A stretch of DNA of 64,000 nt from contig JBQLZQ010000009.1 of assembly GCA_052168355.1 (NCBI GenBank), positions 1 through 64,000 of the forward strand. The letters run 5' to 3'. The DNA comes from JBQLZQ01 sp052168355. Its GTDB lineage: Bacteria; Pseudomonadota; Alphaproteobacteria; DSM-16000; Inquilinaceae. The stretch's first letter is position 1; each line of letters starts with the position of its first letter. The position numbers and the translations under genes are program-made. The notes beneath the pieces are model-generated. The model was given only the letters and a program-made list of their open reading frames with translations. It searched no databases and was not told where the DNA came from. Below are positions 43,391 through 52,898 of the stretch, one piece after another.

Positions 43391-44473
43391 ATGACCTTTC
43401 TTTCCATCCGGGCGGTCGACAAGACCTTTGGGGCGTTTCGGGCGCTTCGCAACGTTTCCCTGTCGATCGAGCGGGGCGGGTTCGTGTCGTTGCTGGGCCC
43501 CTCGGGCTGCGGCAAGACCACCCTGCTGCGCATCGTCGCCGGGCTGGAAACGCCATCGTCCGGCGCCGTCGTTCTGGACGGCGCGGACATCACCGGACTG
43601 CCGCCGGAAAAACGGCGGCTGGCCATGATGTTTCAAAGCTATGCCCTGTTCCCGCATATGACGGCCTTGGAGAATGTCCGGTTCCCGCTGCGGATGTTGC
43701 GCGAGGAAAGCGTCGGGGATCAAAGGCGGCGGGCGCGCGAGGCGTTGGACCTGGTGCGGCTCGGCCATCTCGCCGACCGTCACCCGAGAGAGTTGTCCGG
43801 CGGTCAGCAACAGCGCGTGGCCCTGGCGCGGGCGGTGGTTTCCGGTCCCCGGATACTGCTGCTGGACGAACCTCTGTCCAACCTGGACGCCCGCCTGCGC
43901 GAGGACATGCAGATCGAACTGCAGCGCGTCCATCGCGATCTCGCCCTCACCACGCTGTTCGTGACCCACGACCAGCAGGAGGCCTTGAGCCTCTCGGATC
44001 GGATCATCCTGATGCAAGCCGGGACGATCGAACGCGACAGCACGGCGGCCGACATCTACGACGACCCCGGAACGCCGTTCGCCGCGGATTTTCTGGGTGC
44101 GGCCAACCTGTTGCCGGCCGTCGTCGCCGACGCCCCCGGCGGGCCGGTCGCGGACCTTGGCGGCGGCATGACGATGGGCGTTCCCGCCGGCGGCCCGAAA
44201 GGTCCTGTGACCTTGATTTTGCGCCAGGAGGATGCCGTCGTGTCGCCGTATATCGACGGCACCACGGTATTGCTTGGTGATGGCGTCGACGGCACCGTCG
44301 ATGCCCGGCTCTTCCTGGGCCCGCAGAACCGCTATGTGATCACCGTCGCGGGGCGGACGGTGCGGGTCCTGACACCGCGTCAGACCGTTCTTGCGCCCGG
44401 CGACCCTGTGCGCCTGTCCTGGCCGCCGGCCGCCGTGCGGGTCATTCAAGGCACCATCGACGGCCCGGCGTAA
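43391..44473 (+). CDS. ABC transporter ATP-binding protein (PotA-like)
   Basis: A 360-residue ATPase. Walker A is GPSGCGKTT (about 37-45), the signature is LSGGQQQRV, and Walker B is ILLLDEPLSNLD. A TOBE regulatory domain fills roughly 280-355 (VTLILRQEDAVV, VDARLFLGPQNRYVI). A 21-base gap separates it from the PotC-like gene. It powers the importer formed by the preceding three genes. Confidence 0.94.
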   Translation: MTFLSIRAVDKTFGAFRALRNVSLSIERGGFVSLLGPSGCGKTTLLRIVAGLETPSSGAVVLDGADITGLPPEKRRLAMMFQSYALFPHMTALENVRFPLRMLREESVGDQRRRAREALDLVRLGHLADRHPRELSGGQQQRVALARAVVSGPRILLLDEPLSNLDARLREDMQIELQRVHRDLALTTLFVTHDQQEALSLSDRIILMQAGTIERDSTAADIYDDPGTPFAADFLGAANLLPAVVADAPGGPVADLGGGMTMGVPAGGPKGPVTLILRQEDAVVSPYIDGTTVLLGDGVDGTVDARLFLGPQNRYVITVAGRTVRVLTPRQTVLAPGDPVRLSWPPAAVRVIQGTIDGPA

Positions 44474-44594
44474 ACCAACCGTTAACCATCAGGCGCCACT
44501 GTAGGCGGTATGTCTTCGGGTGCCTTCGATTCCCATATCCGAGTCCCGCGCGGATCCATGTCGTGGCGCTGGCCAGACCCAGGGGTCCGGCGGT

Positions 44595-45413
44595 ATGAGC
44601 GGTCTCATGTTCGTTGTCTCAAAGCTGTTCTGGACCCTGACCGCCCCGGGCAATCTCCTTTTGATCATCCTGACGGTCGGCGTCGCGCTCGGCGTCCGGG
44701 GCCGGCGGCGGGCGGGAACGGTGCTCTGCGCCATCGCGCTTGCCGGGTTCCTGGCCATCGCCGTTCTGCCCATCGGGACGTGGCTGGCCACGCCTCTGGA
44801 GAACCGGTTCCCGGCGCCGTCCGCCATGCCGGCCAATGTGACCGGTATCGTCGTCCTGGGCGGCGCGGTGGACCCGGTGGTGTCCGTGGGACGGGGTCAG
44901 CCGGCGCTGCTCGATTCGGTCGAGCGCCTGACGGAATTTCGCGCCCTGGCGCGACGGTACCCCTCGGCGCGGCTGATCTTTACCGGCGGATCGGGACGGG
45001 TATTCGCCCAGGACATGACCGAAGACGCGCCCAGCCGTCTCTTTCTCGGCACGCTCGGACTATCTGCGGACCGCGTCCTGTGGGAGCGGCGGTCGCGCAA
45101 CACGCGGGAAAACGCTCTGTACAGTCACGCCGTCGCGCTGCCTCAAAGGGACCAGGTCTGGATTCTGGTGACCTCGGCCCTGCACATGCCGCGGGCCGTC
45201 GGCGCCTTCGGTCGGGTGGGATGGACGGTGCTGCCCTATCCGGTCGATTACCGGACAGTCGGTCCAGAACGACGGACAAGCCCCGTTCCCGTCATACGCT
45301 TCGATCTTGCCGGTGGCCTGGCCTTGACCGGCGCCGCCACGCGCGAATGGGTGGGCCTCGTCGCCTATCGGCTTTTGGACTGGACCGACACCCTGTTTCC
45401 GGGTCCGCGTTAA
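44595..45413 (+). CDS. YdcF/DUF218 family membrane protein
   Basis: A 272-residue inner-membrane protein. Two N-terminal transmembrane segments (about 5-55) precede the DUF218 Rossmann-like domain with IVVLGGAVDP (about 80-90), LIFTGGSGR and ERRSRNTRENA, the family's conserved blocks, and VTSALHMPRAVGAF. The group includes ElyC and SanA, linked to envelope biogenesis. ATG 44595 is chosen because the first membrane segment begins there. Confidence 0.9.
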   Translation: MSGLMFVVSKLFWTLTAPGNLLLIILTVGVALGVRGRRRAGTVLCAIALAGFLAIAVLPIGTWLATPLENRFPAPSAMPANVTGIVVLGGAVDPVVSVGRGQPALLDSVERLTEFRALARRYPSARLIFTGGSGRVFAQDMTEDAPSRLFLGTLGLSADRVLWERRSRNTRENALYSHAVALPQRDQVWILVTSALHMPRAVGAFGRVGWTVLPYPVDYRTVGPERRTSPVPVIRFDLAGGLALTGAATREWVGLVAYRLLDWTDTLFPGPR

Positions 45414-45482
45414 CTATAACTTGCAGGCGACAAACCCTTATGGCACAAGCGCTTGGAATGCTACGCTGCAAGGATGCCTTCA

Positions 45483-46595
45483 ATGCAAAATGATCGGTTC
45501 CGTCACCGGAGTGAAGGTGTCCTGACCCAGGCTCGAAAATATGGGCTCGTCATTCTGGGGCTGGTGGGGATCGGCCTGGCCGGTTGCGCGGAGACCGAGC
45601 TTGCCGCCCACATGGCCAGCGTAGCCAATCCACCCAGCCGCGGATACTACAAGGTCGGCGCGCCCTACCGGATCAACGACAAACTGTATGTGCCGCGCGA
45701 AGATTATGCGTATGACCAGACCGGCATCGCGTCATGGTACGGGCCGGGATTTCACGGCAAGCGTACGGCCAACGGCGAACGTTTCGATGAAAGCGCCCTG
45801 ACGGCGGCGCACCCGACCCTGCAGATGCCCAGCCTGGTCCGCGTGACCAATCTCGAGAATGGGCGCTCCGTCGTTCTGCGCGTCAACGATCGCGGGCCGT
45901 TCGCCCACAACCGGTTGATCGACGTTTCGAAGCGGGCGGCCGAATTGTTGGGCTTCAGGGGCCAGGGAACCGCCCGCGTGCGGGTCGAGGTGCTGCCCGA
46001 AGAGAGCCGGCAGTTGGCGGAACTGGCCCGCAACGGACGTCCGGGCAACCTGACCGCCCCCCCGGCGTTCGAAGCCCCCGCATCTCCCGAGGAGGGGCCG
46101 GCCGTGGTGGCCGCCGCCGTTCCGGAGGTGGCGCCAGCCCGCACAGTCGCGCTGCCTCGCAGCGGCGCCCCGGCGCCCGCAGCTCAGCCGGCGGCCCGAC
46201 CGGGCGTCGTCCAGGCGGCCGCGACCACGGACGGGGTGGTGGTGCCGACCGCGGACCCGACCGCGGCCTCGACCCTGCCGGGCCAACGCGGCGCCAGCGC
46301 CGACCGGCCGGCCTTGGAACTGGCGCCGTCGTCGACGCCGATCGTGTCCCAGACGGCGGTCGCCCCGACCGCTCTGTTCGTTCAGGCCGGGGCTTTCTCG
46401 ATCTATGACAACGCCGAGCGGCTGCGCGGACGGCTCGCCGAGCTGGCTCCGGTCGTCATCTCGCCGGCCACCATCAAGGGGACGGAGTATTACCGCGTTC
46501 GGTTGGGCCCGCTGACGTCGGTTGAAGAGGCCGATCGCGTGCTGGCTTCGGTCATCGACACCGGTGAAACCGGCGCTCACATCATTGTCGAATAG
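45483..46595 (+). CDS. rlpA: RlpA-like septal ring lytic transglycosylase lipoprotein
   Basis: A 370-residue lipoprotein. The lipobox LAGC places the lipidated Cys at residue 35. A double-psi beta-barrel domain (about 80-175) contains the RlpA core TGIASWYGPGFHGKRTANGE and the catalytic-region VNDRGPF. A Pro/Ala-rich linker and a C-terminal SPOR domain (about 295-370, FVQAGAFSIYDNAERLRGRL) follow; SPOR binds denuded septal glycan. ATG 45483 has AAGGAT at the proper distance. It starts the cell-wall end of the rlpA-dacA-tmk-holB-metG run. Confidence 0.93.
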   Translation: MQNDRFRHRSEGVLTQARKYGLVILGLVGIGLAGCAETELAAHMASVANPPSRGYYKVGAPYRINDKLYVPREDYAYDQTGIASWYGPGFHGKRTANGERFDESALTAAHPTLQMPSLVRVTNLENGRSVVLRVNDRGPFAHNRLIDVSKRAAELLGFRGQGTARVRVEVLPEESRQLAELARNGRPGNLTAPPAFEAPASPEEGPAVVAAAVPEVAPARTVALPRSGAPAPAAQPAARPGVVQAAATTDGVVVPTADPTAASTLPGQRGASADRPALELAPSSTPIVSQTAVAPTALFVQAGAFSIYDNAERLRGRLAELAPVVISPATIKGTEYYRVRLGPLTSVEEADRVLASVIDTGETGAHIIVE

Positions 46596-46649
46596 GGCGG
46601 GAGCCGGGCGTACGAGGTCCGGCGGCTTTTTGGGAACAACGAGGCACCG

Positions 46650-47798
46650 ATGATTCTGGTCCGATTGATCTTCCGTCTGCCGGCGGCCATCGCCGCCATC
46701 GTGGTGCTGTTGGCGTTGAACCGGGCCGAGGCGCTGGAAACCGCGGCACGCGCCGCGATCCTCATCGATATCACCAGCAATACGGTGCTGCTGGAAAAGG
46801 ATGCCGACGTCCGGATGCCGACGGCATCCATGAGCAAGATCATGACCATGTACATGCTGTTCGAGGCGCTGGAGCAAGGGCGCATCGGCCTGGACGACAC
46901 CCTGCCGGTCAGTGAGTACGCCTGGCGCAAGGGCGGCTCCAAGATGTTCGTGGAGGTCAACAACCGGATCCGGGTCGAGGACCTGATCCGCGGCGTCATC
47001 ATACAGTCCGGCAACGACGCGTCGATCGTCATCGCCGAGGGGCTCGGCGGCAGCGAGGAGGCGTTTGCGGTGGCCATGACGGAGCGCGCCCGGGAGCTGG
47101 GCATGACCGGCAGCAACTTCACCAATTCCACCGGCTGGCCCGACCCTGAGCACTATTCGACGCCGCGCGACCTGGCCCTGCTGGCCCGGCGGTTGATCGA
47201 GGAATTTCCGCAGTATTACGGCTTCTATTCCGAGCGGGAATTCACCTTCAACGGCATCACCCAGCAGAATCGCAACCCCCTGCTGTACCGCGACGTCGGC
47301 GCCGACGGTCTGAAAACCGGGCATACGGAGGAGGCGGGGTACGGACTGACCGCGTCGGCCGAACGGGACGGCCGCCGCCTGGTGATGGTGATCAGCGGCC
47401 TGCCCAGCAGCGCCGCCCGGTCGGAGGAGGCCGAGCGCCTGATCGACTGGGGGTTCCGCGAGTTCGAGCTGGTCGACCTGTTCGCCGCGGGACAGGAGGT
47501 CCAGACCGCCGAGGTCTGGATGGGCGACGCCCGGACCGTTCCGCTGACCGTAGAAGACAACCTGACGCTGACCCTGCCGCGCAGCGCCAGCAGCAACCTG
47601 ACGATCGTGGCCAGGGTGGAGGAGCCGATCCAGGCGCCGATCGAGGCCGGGGCCCGCCTGGGAACCATGGTCATCTCGGCCCCGGACATGCCGGCCCACG
47701 AGGTCCCCCTGCTGGCCGGTGCCGCGGTCGAGCGTCAGGGCTTTATCGGCCGCATCGGGTCGACCTTGAAATATCTCGTGCTGGGCCAGGGTAGCTGA
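46650..47798 (+). CDS. dacA: D-alanyl-D-alanine carboxypeptidase (PBP5/6 family)
   Basis: A 382-residue periplasmic low-molecular-mass penicillin-binding protein. A signal peptide ends near residue 30. Catalytic motifs are Ser60-x-x-Lys63 (SMSK), Ser120-Gly-Asn (SGN) and Lys222-Thr-Gly (KTG). A C-terminal PBP5-type domain (about 280-380) anchors it to the membrane surface. It trims D-alanine from peptidoglycan pentapeptides. It lies 54 bases after rlpA. Confidence 0.93.
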   Translation: MILVRLIFRLPAAIAAIVVLLALNRAEALETAARAAILIDITSNTVLLEKDADVRMPTASMSKIMTMYMLFEALEQGRIGLDDTLPVSEYAWRKGGSKMFVEVNNRIRVEDLIRGVIIQSGNDASIVIAEGLGGSEEAFAVAMTERARELGMTGSNFTNSTGWPDPEHYSTPRDLALLARRLIEEFPQYYGFYSEREFTFNGITQQNRNPLLYRDVGADGLKTGHTEEAGYGLTASAERDGRRLVMVISGLPSSAARSEEAERLIDWGFREFELVDLFAAGQEVQTAEVWMGDARTVPLTVEDNLTLTLPRSASSNLTIVARVEEPIQAPIEAGARLGTMVISAPDMPAHEVPLLAGAAVERQGFIGRIGSTLKYLVLGQGS

Positions 47799-47842
47799 CC
47801 GGCCCACGGGCACCCTATGTCTGATTCAGACCACTAGTGTCC

Positions 47843-48475
47843 ATGCCGCGCGGCCGGTTCATTACCCTGGAAGGCGGGGAAGGGGCGGGCAAAAGCACCC
47901 AGATCGCGCGTCTGGCCCAACAGCTCCGAGACCGGCGCATCGACGTTGAAATCACGCGGGAGCCCGGCGGGTCGCCGGGTGCGGAAGCCATTCGCGGCCT
48001 GCTGGTCACCGGCGCTCCGGACCGTTGGGATGCCATGACCGAGGCGCTGCTGCACTATGCGGCCCGCCGCGACCACGTTCGCACCACCATCGAGCCGGCG
48101 CTGGCCCGAGGGAGCTGGGTGCTGTGCGATCGCTTCGCCGACAGCACGATGGCCTATCAGGGCTATGGCCACGATTTGGGCCGTGACGTCATCGAGCGCC
48201 TGCACGCCCTGGTGCTGGGCGCCCTTCATCCCGACCTGACCCTGATCCTGGATCTCGATGAAACGACGGGTCTGGGCCGCGCCGTGGCGCGCAGCGGCGA
48301 CGAAACCCGCTATGAGCGGATGGATCCGGCCTTTCACGCCCGCTTACGCGACGGCTTTCGCGACATTGCCCGGCGCGCGCCCGACCGCTGCCGCCTAATC
48401 GACGCGGCCAGTGACCGCGACACCGTCGCCGCCTTGATCCTGGCCGAGGTCCGGCGCACATTCGCCTTGCCATGA
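47843..48475 (+). CDS. tmk: thymidylate kinase
   Basis: A 210-residue kinase converting dTMP to dTDP. The P-loop is GGEGAGKST (11-19). REPGGSPGAEAIR is the substrate loop, DRFADSTMAYQG is the DRF/SxxAYQ motif, and the lid is RAVARSGDETRYE. I chose ATG 47843 over an in-frame GTG two codons earlier. It is 13 bases before holB, so the two are co-transcribed. Confidence 0.95.
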   Translation: MPRGRFITLEGGEGAGKSTQIARLAQQLRDRRIDVEITREPGGSPGAEAIRGLLVTGAPDRWDAMTEALLHYAARRDHVRTTIEPALARGSWVLCDRFADSTMAYQGYGHDLGRDVIERLHALVLGALHPDLTLILDLDETTGLGRAVARSGDETRYERMDPAFHARLRDGFRDIARRAPDRCRLIDAASDRDTVAALILAEVRRTFALP

Positions 48476-48488
48476 GAAAGCCCGCCCC

Positions 48489-49595
48489 ATGACCGACGGC
48501 GTGGCGGCCGCCCCGCCGCCGCCCCGCGCCAATCCCGTGCTGATCGGCCACGAGGTGGCCGAGGGCACCCTGCGCGATGCCGCGGTGTCGGGCCGACTGG
48601 CCCACGCCTGGATGATCGCTGGTCCGCCTGGGATCGGCAAGGCCACGCTGGCGTTCCGGTTTGCCCGGTTCATGCTGTCCGGGGGGGCGGAGCAGGGGAC
48701 GGGCCTGTTCGGAGGCGACGGCGACGGTCCGCCCGGCACCCTGGAACTGGCGCCCGATCATCCGGTGTTCCGGCGAACCGCGGCCGGCGGCCACGCCGAT
48801 CTGCTGACGGTCGAACGTCCGATGGACGATGCCCGCAAAACCCGGTCGGCGGAGATTCCCGTGGCCGAGGTCCGCCGGGTGGTTCCGTTCCTGCGCCTGA
48901 CACCGGGCGAGGGCGGCTGGCGGGTGGTGGTGATCGACGAGGCGGAACGGATGAACCGCAACGCCGCCAACGCCCTGCTCAAGATCCTGGAGGAGCCGCC
49001 GCCCCGCGCCCTGCTGCTGCTGGTCACCAACGCGCCTGGACGGCTGCTGCCGACCATCCGGTCGCGCTGCCGGCGTCTGGTTCTGGATCCGTTGAGCGAG
49101 GACGCGGTGCAAGGGTTTCTACGCCGCGCCGCGCCCGACCTGTCGGACACCGATCTGGTCTCCCTGGCCCGCCTGGCCGACGGCAGCCCCGGCCGGGCGC
49201 TGGCCCTGTTGGAAGAGGAGGGACTGGATCTGTTCCGCACCCTGATCGATCTGATCGAGGGACTTCCCCGCCTGGACCTGCCCCGCATCCATAAGCTGGG
49301 CGATCAACTGGCCCCGCCGGCCGCCGAACGAACCTACCGCGCCGTCACCGAGCTGCTGGTCTGGTGGCTGGAGCGCCTGGTCCGGGCCCATGCCCACGGC
49401 GCTCCCCCGTCCGAGGTGGTGGCCGGCGAGGCGGCGCTGATGCGGCGATTGGCGGGAACCCGCGGGCTTGATCCCTGGTTGGAGGTATGGGAAAAGTGCC
49501 GCCGCCTCTTCGTTCGGGCCGACAGCGCCAATCTGGACCGCAAGCAGACGGTCCTGCAGGCCTTTCTCTCGCTGGAGGCCGCCGCCCGGAGCTGA
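48489..49595 (+). CDS. holB: DNA polymerase III subunit delta'
   Basis: A 368-residue AAA+ clamp-loader subunit. The degenerate P-loop reads GPPGIGKAT (about 42-50), LLKILEEPPP is the sensor-1 region and SRCRRLVL is the SRC motif that triggers ATP hydrolysis in the neighbouring subunit. A C-terminal collar domain follows. It follows tmk and precedes metG with 31 bases between. Confidence 0.94.
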   Translation: MTDGVAAAPPPPRANPVLIGHEVAEGTLRDAAVSGRLAHAWMIAGPPGIGKATLAFRFARFMLSGGAEQGTGLFGGDGDGPPGTLELAPDHPVFRRTAAGGHADLLTVERPMDDARKTRSAEIPVAEVRRVVPFLRLTPGEGGWRVVVIDEAERMNRNAANALLKILEEPPPRALLLLVTNAPGRLLPTIRSRCRRLVLDPLSEDAVQGFLRRAAPDLSDTDLVSLARLADGSPGRALALLEEEGLDLFRTLIDLIEGLPRLDLPRIHKLGDQLAPPAAERTYRAVTELLVWWLERLVRAHAHGAPPSEVVAGEAALMRRLAGTRGLDPWLEVWEKCRRLFVRADSANLDRKQTVLQAFLSLEAAARS

Positions 49596-49626
49596 GCCGG
49601 CGGCAATCACACGGCGGGAGAATGAG

Positions 49627-51174
49627 ATGGTCGGCAGGCCGTACTACGTCACCACACCGATCTACTACGTCAACGACAAGCCGCATATCGGCCATGCCTA
49701 CACGACCCTGGCCTGCGACGTGCTGGCCCGATTCATGCGCCTGGACGGGCGCGACGTGCGGTTCCTGACCGGCACCGACGAGCATGGGCAGAAGGTCCAG
49801 CAATCCGCCGCCGCCGCGGGTGTCGATCCCCAGACCTTCAGCGACCGGGTCAGCCAGAACTTCCGCGATCTGGGCCAGGCCTTGAATTTTTCCTATGACC
49901 AGTTCATCCGCACCACCGAACCGCGCCACCACGCCGCCTGCCAGGCCATTTGGAAGGCCATGGCCGAACGCGGCGATATCTATCTGGGCAGCTATGCCGG
50001 CTGGTACTCCGTCCGCGACGAGGCCTTCTACGCCGAAAGCGAGCTGAAGAAGACCGCCGACGGGATGGTCGCGCCCAGCGGGGCGGTCTGCGAATGGGTG
50101 GAGGAGCCCAGCTATTTTTTTCGTCTGTCCGCCTGGCAGGACCGGCTGCTGGCGTTCTATGACGACCATCCCGATTTCATTCGCCCGGAGGCCAAGCGCA
50201 ACGAGGTGGTGAGCTTCGTCAAGGGCGGTCTGAACGATCTGTCCATCAGCCGGACCACGTTCGACTGGGGCGTCGCCGTGCCCGGCGACGAGAAGCACGT
50301 GATGTATGTCTGGCTCGACGCGCTGACCAACTACATCACCGCGCTCGGCTATCCCGATGTCCAGGGCGACGCCTACCGGCGGTTCTGGCCCGCCGACCTG
50401 CATATGGTCGGCAAGGACATCCTGCGCTTTCACGCCGTTTACTGGCCGGCCTTCCTGATGGCCGCGGGGCTGGAGCCGCCGCGCCGCGTGTTCGCCCACG
50501 GCTGGTGGACCAACGAAGGCCAGAAGATCTCCAAGTCCCTGGGCAATGTCATCGACCCGCTGCGCCTGGTGGCCGAGTTCGGTCTCGACCCGGTGCGGTA
50601 CTTCCTGATGCGCGAGGTGCCGTTCGGCAATGACGGCGACTTTTCGCACGGCGCCATGCGGCAGCGGATCAACAGCGACCTGGCTAACGATTTCGGCAAT
50701 CTGGCGCAGCGGGTGCTGTCCATGATCGCCAAGAACTGCGACGGCGCCGTGCCGCAGCCGGGGCCCTTCGAACCGGCCGACCGGACGCTTCTGGACCAGG
50801 CCGCCGGTCTCTTGGACCAGGTCCGCGACGACCTTGACCACCAGGCGTTCCATCGCGCCCTCGACCATGTCTGGACGGTGATCGCCGAGGCCAACCGGTA
50901 TGTCGACGATCAGGCGCCTTGGGCCCTGCGCAAGACGGATTCGGCCCGCATGGGCACGGTTCTCTATGTCGTGGCCGAAACGGTGCGCCACCTGGCCATC
51001 CTCATCCAGCCCTTCATGCCCGAGGCCATGGCCGCCATGCTCGACCAGCTTGGCGTCGGGGCGGAGGAGCGGGCGTTCGATCGGCTGAGCGGGGACCATG
51101 CCCTGGTGCCCGGCGCGTCCCTGCCGAAGCCCCAGGGCATCTTCCCCCGCCTGGCGGACCCGACCGCCTCGTGA
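49627..51174 (+). CDS. metG: methionyl-tRNA synthetase
   Basis: A 515-residue class I synthetase. The HIGH motif is PHIGHAY (about 18-24) and KMSKS is read as KISKS (about 301-305); the anticodon domain follows. It lacks a C-terminal tRNA-binding (Trbp111) extension and the zinc-knuckle Cys set, as in the MetG2 subgroup common in alphaproteobacteria. ATG 49627 is used; another ATG five bases earlier is out of frame. Its stop shares a base with the tatD start (TGATG). Confidence 0.96.
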   Translation: MVGRPYYVTTPIYYVNDKPHIGHAYTTLACDVLARFMRLDGRDVRFLTGTDEHGQKVQQSAAAAGVDPQTFSDRVSQNFRDLGQALNFSYDQFIRTTEPRHHAACQAIWKAMAERGDIYLGSYAGWYSVRDEAFYAESELKKTADGMVAPSGAVCEWVEEPSYFFRLSAWQDRLLAFYDDHPDFIRPEAKRNEVVSFVKGGLNDLSISRTTFDWGVAVPGDEKHVMYVWLDALTNYITALGYPDVQGDAYRRFWPADLHMVGKDILRFHAVYWPAFLMAAGLEPPRRVFAHGWWTNEGQKISKSLGNVIDPLRLVAEFGLDPVRYFLMREVPFGNDGDFSHGAMRQRINSDLANDFGNLAQRVLSMIAKNCDGAVPQPGPFEPADRTLLDQAAGLLDQVRDDLDHQAFHRALDHVWTVIAEANRYVDDQAPWALRKTDSARMGTVLYVVAETVRHLAILIQPFMPEAMAAMLDQLGVGAEERAFDRLSGDHALVPGASLPKPQGIFPRLADPTAS

Positions 51175-51962
51175 TGCTGGTCGACAGCCACTGCCATCTG
51201 GACTTTCCGGATTTCGCCGAGGACATGGACGCGGTCATGGACCGCGCCCGGCAGGCCGGGGTTGCCCGTCTGGTCACAATCTGCACCCGGCCGAGCAGGC
51301 TGCCTGGCGTCCTGGCCATCGCCGAGCGGTTTGACGATGTCTATTGCGCCGTCGGCGTCCATCCCCATGAAGCCGAGGCCGAAGGCGATATCACGGCGGC
51401 GGATCTCGGCGCCCTGGTCCGTCATCCCAAGATCGTGGGCATCGGCGAGACGGGTCTCGACTACCATTACGACCACAGCCCGCGGGCGCGCCAGCAGCAC
51501 AGCTTCCGCACCCATATCCGCGCCGCCCGGGATACCGAGCTGCCGCTGATCGTCCACACCCGCAGCGCCGACGACGATACGATCCGGCTGTTGCGGGAGG
51601 AGGGGACGGGGGGGTCCGCGCCCGACGTTCGTGGCGTGCTCCACTGCTTCAGCGGCGGCCGGGCTCTGGCCGAGGCGGCGGTGGAGATGGGGTTCTATAT
51701 CTCGTTTTCGGGCATCCTGACCTTTAACCGGTCCGACGATCTGCGCGCCATCGCGGCGGACGTGCCGGTGGACCGGTTGCTGGTCGAAACCGACGCGCCC
51801 TACCTGGCGCCTGTGCCCAAGCGTGGCAGGCGCAACGAACCGTCCTTCGTTGCCCACACCGCCGCCAAGCTGGGCGAGGTGGTGGGTCTGGATTCCGAAA
51901 CGGTGGCGGCCCGCACGACCGCCAACTTCTTCAGCCTGTTCGACAAAGTGCCACCGCCGTGA
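51174..51962 (+). CDS. tatD: TatD-family deoxyribonuclease
   Basis: A 262-residue metal-dependent hydrolase. Ligands are in DSHCHLD (about 4-10), GIGETGLDYHY (about 91-101), PLIVHTR, the His in LHCFSGG and the final Asp in VETDAPYLAP. TatD enzymes are 3'-5' exonucleases with roles in DNA damage response. The start shares a base with the metG stop, and its own end overlaps the next gene by four bases. Confidence 0.93.
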   Translation: MLVDSHCHLDFPDFAEDMDAVMDRARQAGVARLVTICTRPSRLPGVLAIAERFDDVYCAVGVHPHEAEAEGDITAADLGALVRHPKIVGIGETGLDYHYDHSPRARQQHSFRTHIRAARDTELPLIVHTRSADDDTIRLLREEGTGGSAPDVRGVLHCFSGGRALAEAAVEMGFYISFSGILTFNRSDDLRAIAADVPVDRLLVETDAPYLAPVPKRGRRNEPSFVAHTAAKLGEVVGLDSETVAARTTANFFSLFDKVPPP

Positions 51963-52756
51963 GGGAATCCGACGGCAAGCCGACCGGGACGGGGCTGTGC
52001 GTGACGGTGCTGGGCTGCGGCGGGTCGATGGGGATGCCCCTGGTCGGCGGCCATTGGGGGGCCTGCGATCCGGCCAATCCGCGCAACCGGCGCCGCCGGC
52101 CGGCCATCCTGGTGCGCCAGGGCGATATCACCATCCTGGTGGATACGGGTCCCGATCTGCGGCAGCAGCTTCTCGACGCCGAGGTCACGCGGCTCGACGC
52201 CGTGCTCTACACCCACGGCCATGCCGACCACCTGCACGGCATCGACGATTTGCGGCCTCTGACGTTCGGCCATGGACCGATCCCGGCCTTCGCCGACCGC
52301 GCCACCATCGACGAGTTGGAGGCCCGGTTCGCCTATGCCGTTTCGTCGGTGACGATGGAGCGGGGGATCTACAAGCCCATTCTGGATATCCGCCCGATCG
52401 AGGGGCCGTTCGACGTGGACGGCGTTTCCGTCGTCCCGTTCGCCCAGGGTCACGGCCCCACCGATTCCCTGGGGTTCCGGTTCGGGCCGTTCGCCTATTC
52501 GACCGATGTCGTGGCCTTGGACGCGGCCGCCTTCGAAGCGCTGGAAGGTGTCGAGGTCTGGATCGTCGACGCCCTGCGGGAGGAACCCCACCTGACCCAT
52601 GCCCATGTGGGATTGGCGCTGGAGTGGATCGAGCGCCTAAAGCCCCGCCAGACCTACCTCACCCATATGAACCAGAGCATGGACTACGACCGTCTGATGG
52701 CCATGCTGCCCAGGGGTGTCGAACCGGCCTATGACGGGTTGGAAATCCGCCTCTAA
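51959..52756 (+). CDS. MBL-fold metallohydrolase (PhnP-like)
   Basis: A 265-residue beta-lactamase-fold hydrolase. The zinc motif is THGHADHLHG (about 82-91), with a later His in AQGHGP, Asp in STDVV and His in LTHMN. LGCGGSMGMP opens the fold, as in the PhnP/tRNase Z-like phosphodiesterases of the tatD-MBL pair. GTG start overlaps tatD. Substrate is probably a cyclic phosphodiester or related compound, inferred from the subgroup. Confidence 0.9.
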   Translation: MRESDGKPTGTGLCVTVLGCGGSMGMPLVGGHWGACDPANPRNRRRRPAILVRQGDITILVDTGPDLRQQLLDAEVTRLDAVLYTHGHADHLHGIDDLRPLTFGHGPIPAFADRATIDELEARFAYAVSSVTMERGIYKPILDIRPIEGPFDVDGVSVVPFAQGHGPTDSLGFRFGPFAYSTDVVALDAAAFEALEGVEVWIVDALREEPHLTHAHVGLALEWIERLKPRQTYLTHMNQSMDYDRLMAMLPRGVEPAYDGLEIRL

Positions 52757-52898
52757 CCTACCGCGGGCAGGCCGGACCGGTATCAGCATTGCAAAATGAG
52801 CGCTGGACTTGATCGCGCGGCGGTTCAGACTTGTTAGTAATTGTCCTTTATAGGAGTCATTTGAATCCGGGAGGCGGGCGATCGTCACCCATCGCCCG

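Noticed and set aside
46596..46649. Hairpin with T run between rlpA and dacA as a terminator
   Set aside because: The GCCGG / CCGGC stem is short and interrupted, and the spacing fits an operon better than a transcription end.
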